From NCBI GenBank assembly GCA_937928005.1, contig CALFVD010000041.1, positions 1-44,791 of the forward strand: a DNA stretch of 44,791 nucleotides, read 5' to 3'. This document shows, one piece after another, positions 43,884 through 44,791 of this stretch. The translations under genes were made by a program, and so were the position numbers. A model generated the notes under the pieces. The model saw only the letters and a list, made by a program, of their open reading frames with translations. It searched no databases and was not told the origin of the DNA. Source of the stretch: an uncultured Neomegalonema sp. (GTDB lineage Bacteria > Pseudomonadota > Alphaproteobacteria > Rhodobacterales > Rhodobacteraceae). How positions within the stretch are numbered: position 1 is the first letter of the stretch; each line of letters starts with the position of its first letter.

Positions 43884-44486
43884 ATGATGGGCGAGGCACC
43901 TTGGCCGCCGGAGGTTACGCTGCGTGGACGCACTGCATCGCTGGTGCCGCTGACGGTGGATCATGCGGGCGATCTGGCGGAGGCCGCTGCCGAGGGCGAT
44001 CTGCATAAGCTGTGGTATACGAGCATTCCGGCACCAGAGAGCGTGGCAATTGAGATTGAACGGCGGCTGGCTTTGCGGGCGGCGGGGTCGATGCTGCCCT
44101 TTGCCGTGCTGACGCCGGACGGACGGGCAGTGGGGATGACGACCTATATGAATATCGACGCGGCCAACCGGCGGGTGGAGATTGGCTCGACATGGGTGCG
44201 CCCTTCGGTCCAGCGCGGGGGGCTGAATACCGAATGCAAACGGATGCTGCTGGGCCATGCGTTTGAGGCGCTGGACTGCATCGCCGTCGAGTTCCGCACC
44301 CACCGCATGAACCAACAGAGCCGGAGGGCCATCGAACGCCTCGGCGCGCAGTTCGATGGGATATTGCGGGCGCATTCGGTGATGGCGAATGGGACAGTTA
44401 GGGACACGGCGGTCTATTCGATCACCACCCCCGAATGGCCCACGATCCGGGCACATCTGGATTGGGAGATGGTGAGGCCGCGTTAG
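43884..44486 (+). CDS. GNAT-family N-acetyltransferase (RimJ/RimL-like)
   Basis: 200 residues from ATG 43884, with GAGAGGGAG upstream. LRGRTASLVPLTVDHAGDLA is the RimJ/RimL-type start. MTTYMNIDAANRRVEIGSTW, then VRPSVQRGGLNTECKRMLLG, contains the acetyl-CoA-binding loop in a modified form (QRGGLNT for the usual Q/RxxGxG/A). The end is EFRTHRMNQQSRRAIERLGA, then QFDGILR. It transfers an acetyl group to a protein N-terminus or small amine; the substrate is unknown. It is divergent from pyrG. Confidence 0.9.
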   Translation: MMGEAPWPPEVTLRGRTASLVPLTVDHAGDLAEAAAEGDLHKLWYTSIPAPESVAIEIERRLALRAAGSMLPFAVLTPDGRAVGMTTYMNIDAANRRVEIGSTWVRPSVQRGGLNTECKRMLLGHAFEALDCIAVEFRTHRMNQQSRRAIERLGAQFDGILRAHSVMANGTVRDTAVYSITTPEWPTIRAHLDWEMVRPR

Positions 44487-44692
44487 AAGTCATTTTTTCA
44501 CTTCCTTACATGGGCAGAAAGATCTTTCAAAAGAAAAATTATGTTGATAGGAATATAAAGAAACGAAGACCTGTGACCGGCCTTCCCGGCCCCGGACGTG
44601 ATCCTACTACATGCACACATCTGGTTTTGTATTGAAACCGGGGTTTCATTCTGATTCTCCTTGTGCCTGTCTTTATATGGATGGAGAGAGCG

Positions 44693-44791
44693 ATGTCGGT
44701 GATCGGGCTGGGGCGGTTTGGGGACCGTCGCCTGGAAAAAGGGGGGCCTTCCTGCTCGAGCGTCTTGTGGAGACCGGGGTGTCGCGGGTGC
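44693..44791 (+). mobile_element. Start of an IS4-type transposase gene, cut by the window end
   Basis: ATG 44693, with GGAGAGA just before it, opens MSVIGLGRFGDRRLEKGG, which resembles the N-terminus of an IS4-family (Tn5-like) transposase. After A5G6 (44736-44746) the family-like reading (AFLLERLVETGVSR) continues only in another frame, so one base is missing relative to an intact gene. That may be a slip in the run, a pseudogene or a programmed frameshift. The 206 bases before (44487-44692) are AT-rich and hold no gene; an IS left end could lie there. Confidence 0.55.

Overview
The window looks like a stretch of alphaproteobacterial chromosome (GC roughly 60%). The genes pointing that way are TrmFO, a short GluRS of the GltX2 type, an NDUFAF6-like squalene/phytoene-synthase homologue, a SoxS-like periplasmic thioredoxin, and an exosortase-A-type polysaccharide gene set. 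The sequence does not let me name a genus. Both ends run into mobile-element-like sequence: an Arg-rich C-terminus at the left and the start of an IS4-type transposase at the right. That is what an assembly contig cut at repeated elements would look like.

Layout. 0-2.2 kb: DUF3179 exported protein and a decayed IS3 transposase tail. 2.2-7.8 kb: a tightly coupled run of TRAP small permease, a TRAP large permease with a long coiled-coil tail, trmFO and a methyltransferase. 7.8-14.4 kb (minus strand): gltX, two small membrane proteins, cysS, a small unknown, citramalate synthase cimA and the NDUFAF6-like gene. 14.5-17.7 kb: a zincin, a VOC protein and an inserted two-gene toxin-antitoxin-like module (ImmA/IrrE-HTH plus DUF4411 PIN-like). 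17.7-26.2 kb: nadE, a secreted MORN-repeat protein, a small exported unknown, an amidase, an FG-GAP protein, a 2Fe-2S ferredoxin, an MFS carrier and a YeeE/YedE sulfur transporter. 26.2-31.0 kb (minus): the fatty-acid cluster fabD-fabG-acpP-fabF followed by mltG. 31.1-32.4 kb: SoxS-like thioredoxin and an unknown basic protein. 32.5-38.5 kb: polysaccharide export lipoprotein, deacetylase, FemAB-like protein, GT4 glycosyltransferase and O-ligase/polymerase, in mixed orientations and resembling a PEP-CTERM/exosortase-A EPS locus but without exosortase. 38.6-44.5 kb: TadG-like VWA protein, then pyrG, a DAO-family oxidase and glutaminase on the minus strand, and a GNAT acetyltransferase.

Most genes are housekeeping (tRNA charging and modification, NAD, CTP, fatty acids, cell wall). 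The accessory content is the TA-like pair, the TRAP transporter, the EPS genes and the repeats. I see no tRNA, rRNA or CRISPR array. The observations I would follow first are the TRAP large permease with a ~260-residue C-terminal helical tail and no solute-binding protein nearby; an intergenic hairpin family sharing the core TTGCCCTTAG-nGT-GGCATTT (three copies, 12.2 and 32.4-32.6 kb); an exact 26-bp direct repeat 20.5 kb apart; and the ImmA/DUF4411 pair. Start codons were moved inward from the longest open frame wherever a family N-terminus or a ribosome-binding site argued for it; each entry says so.
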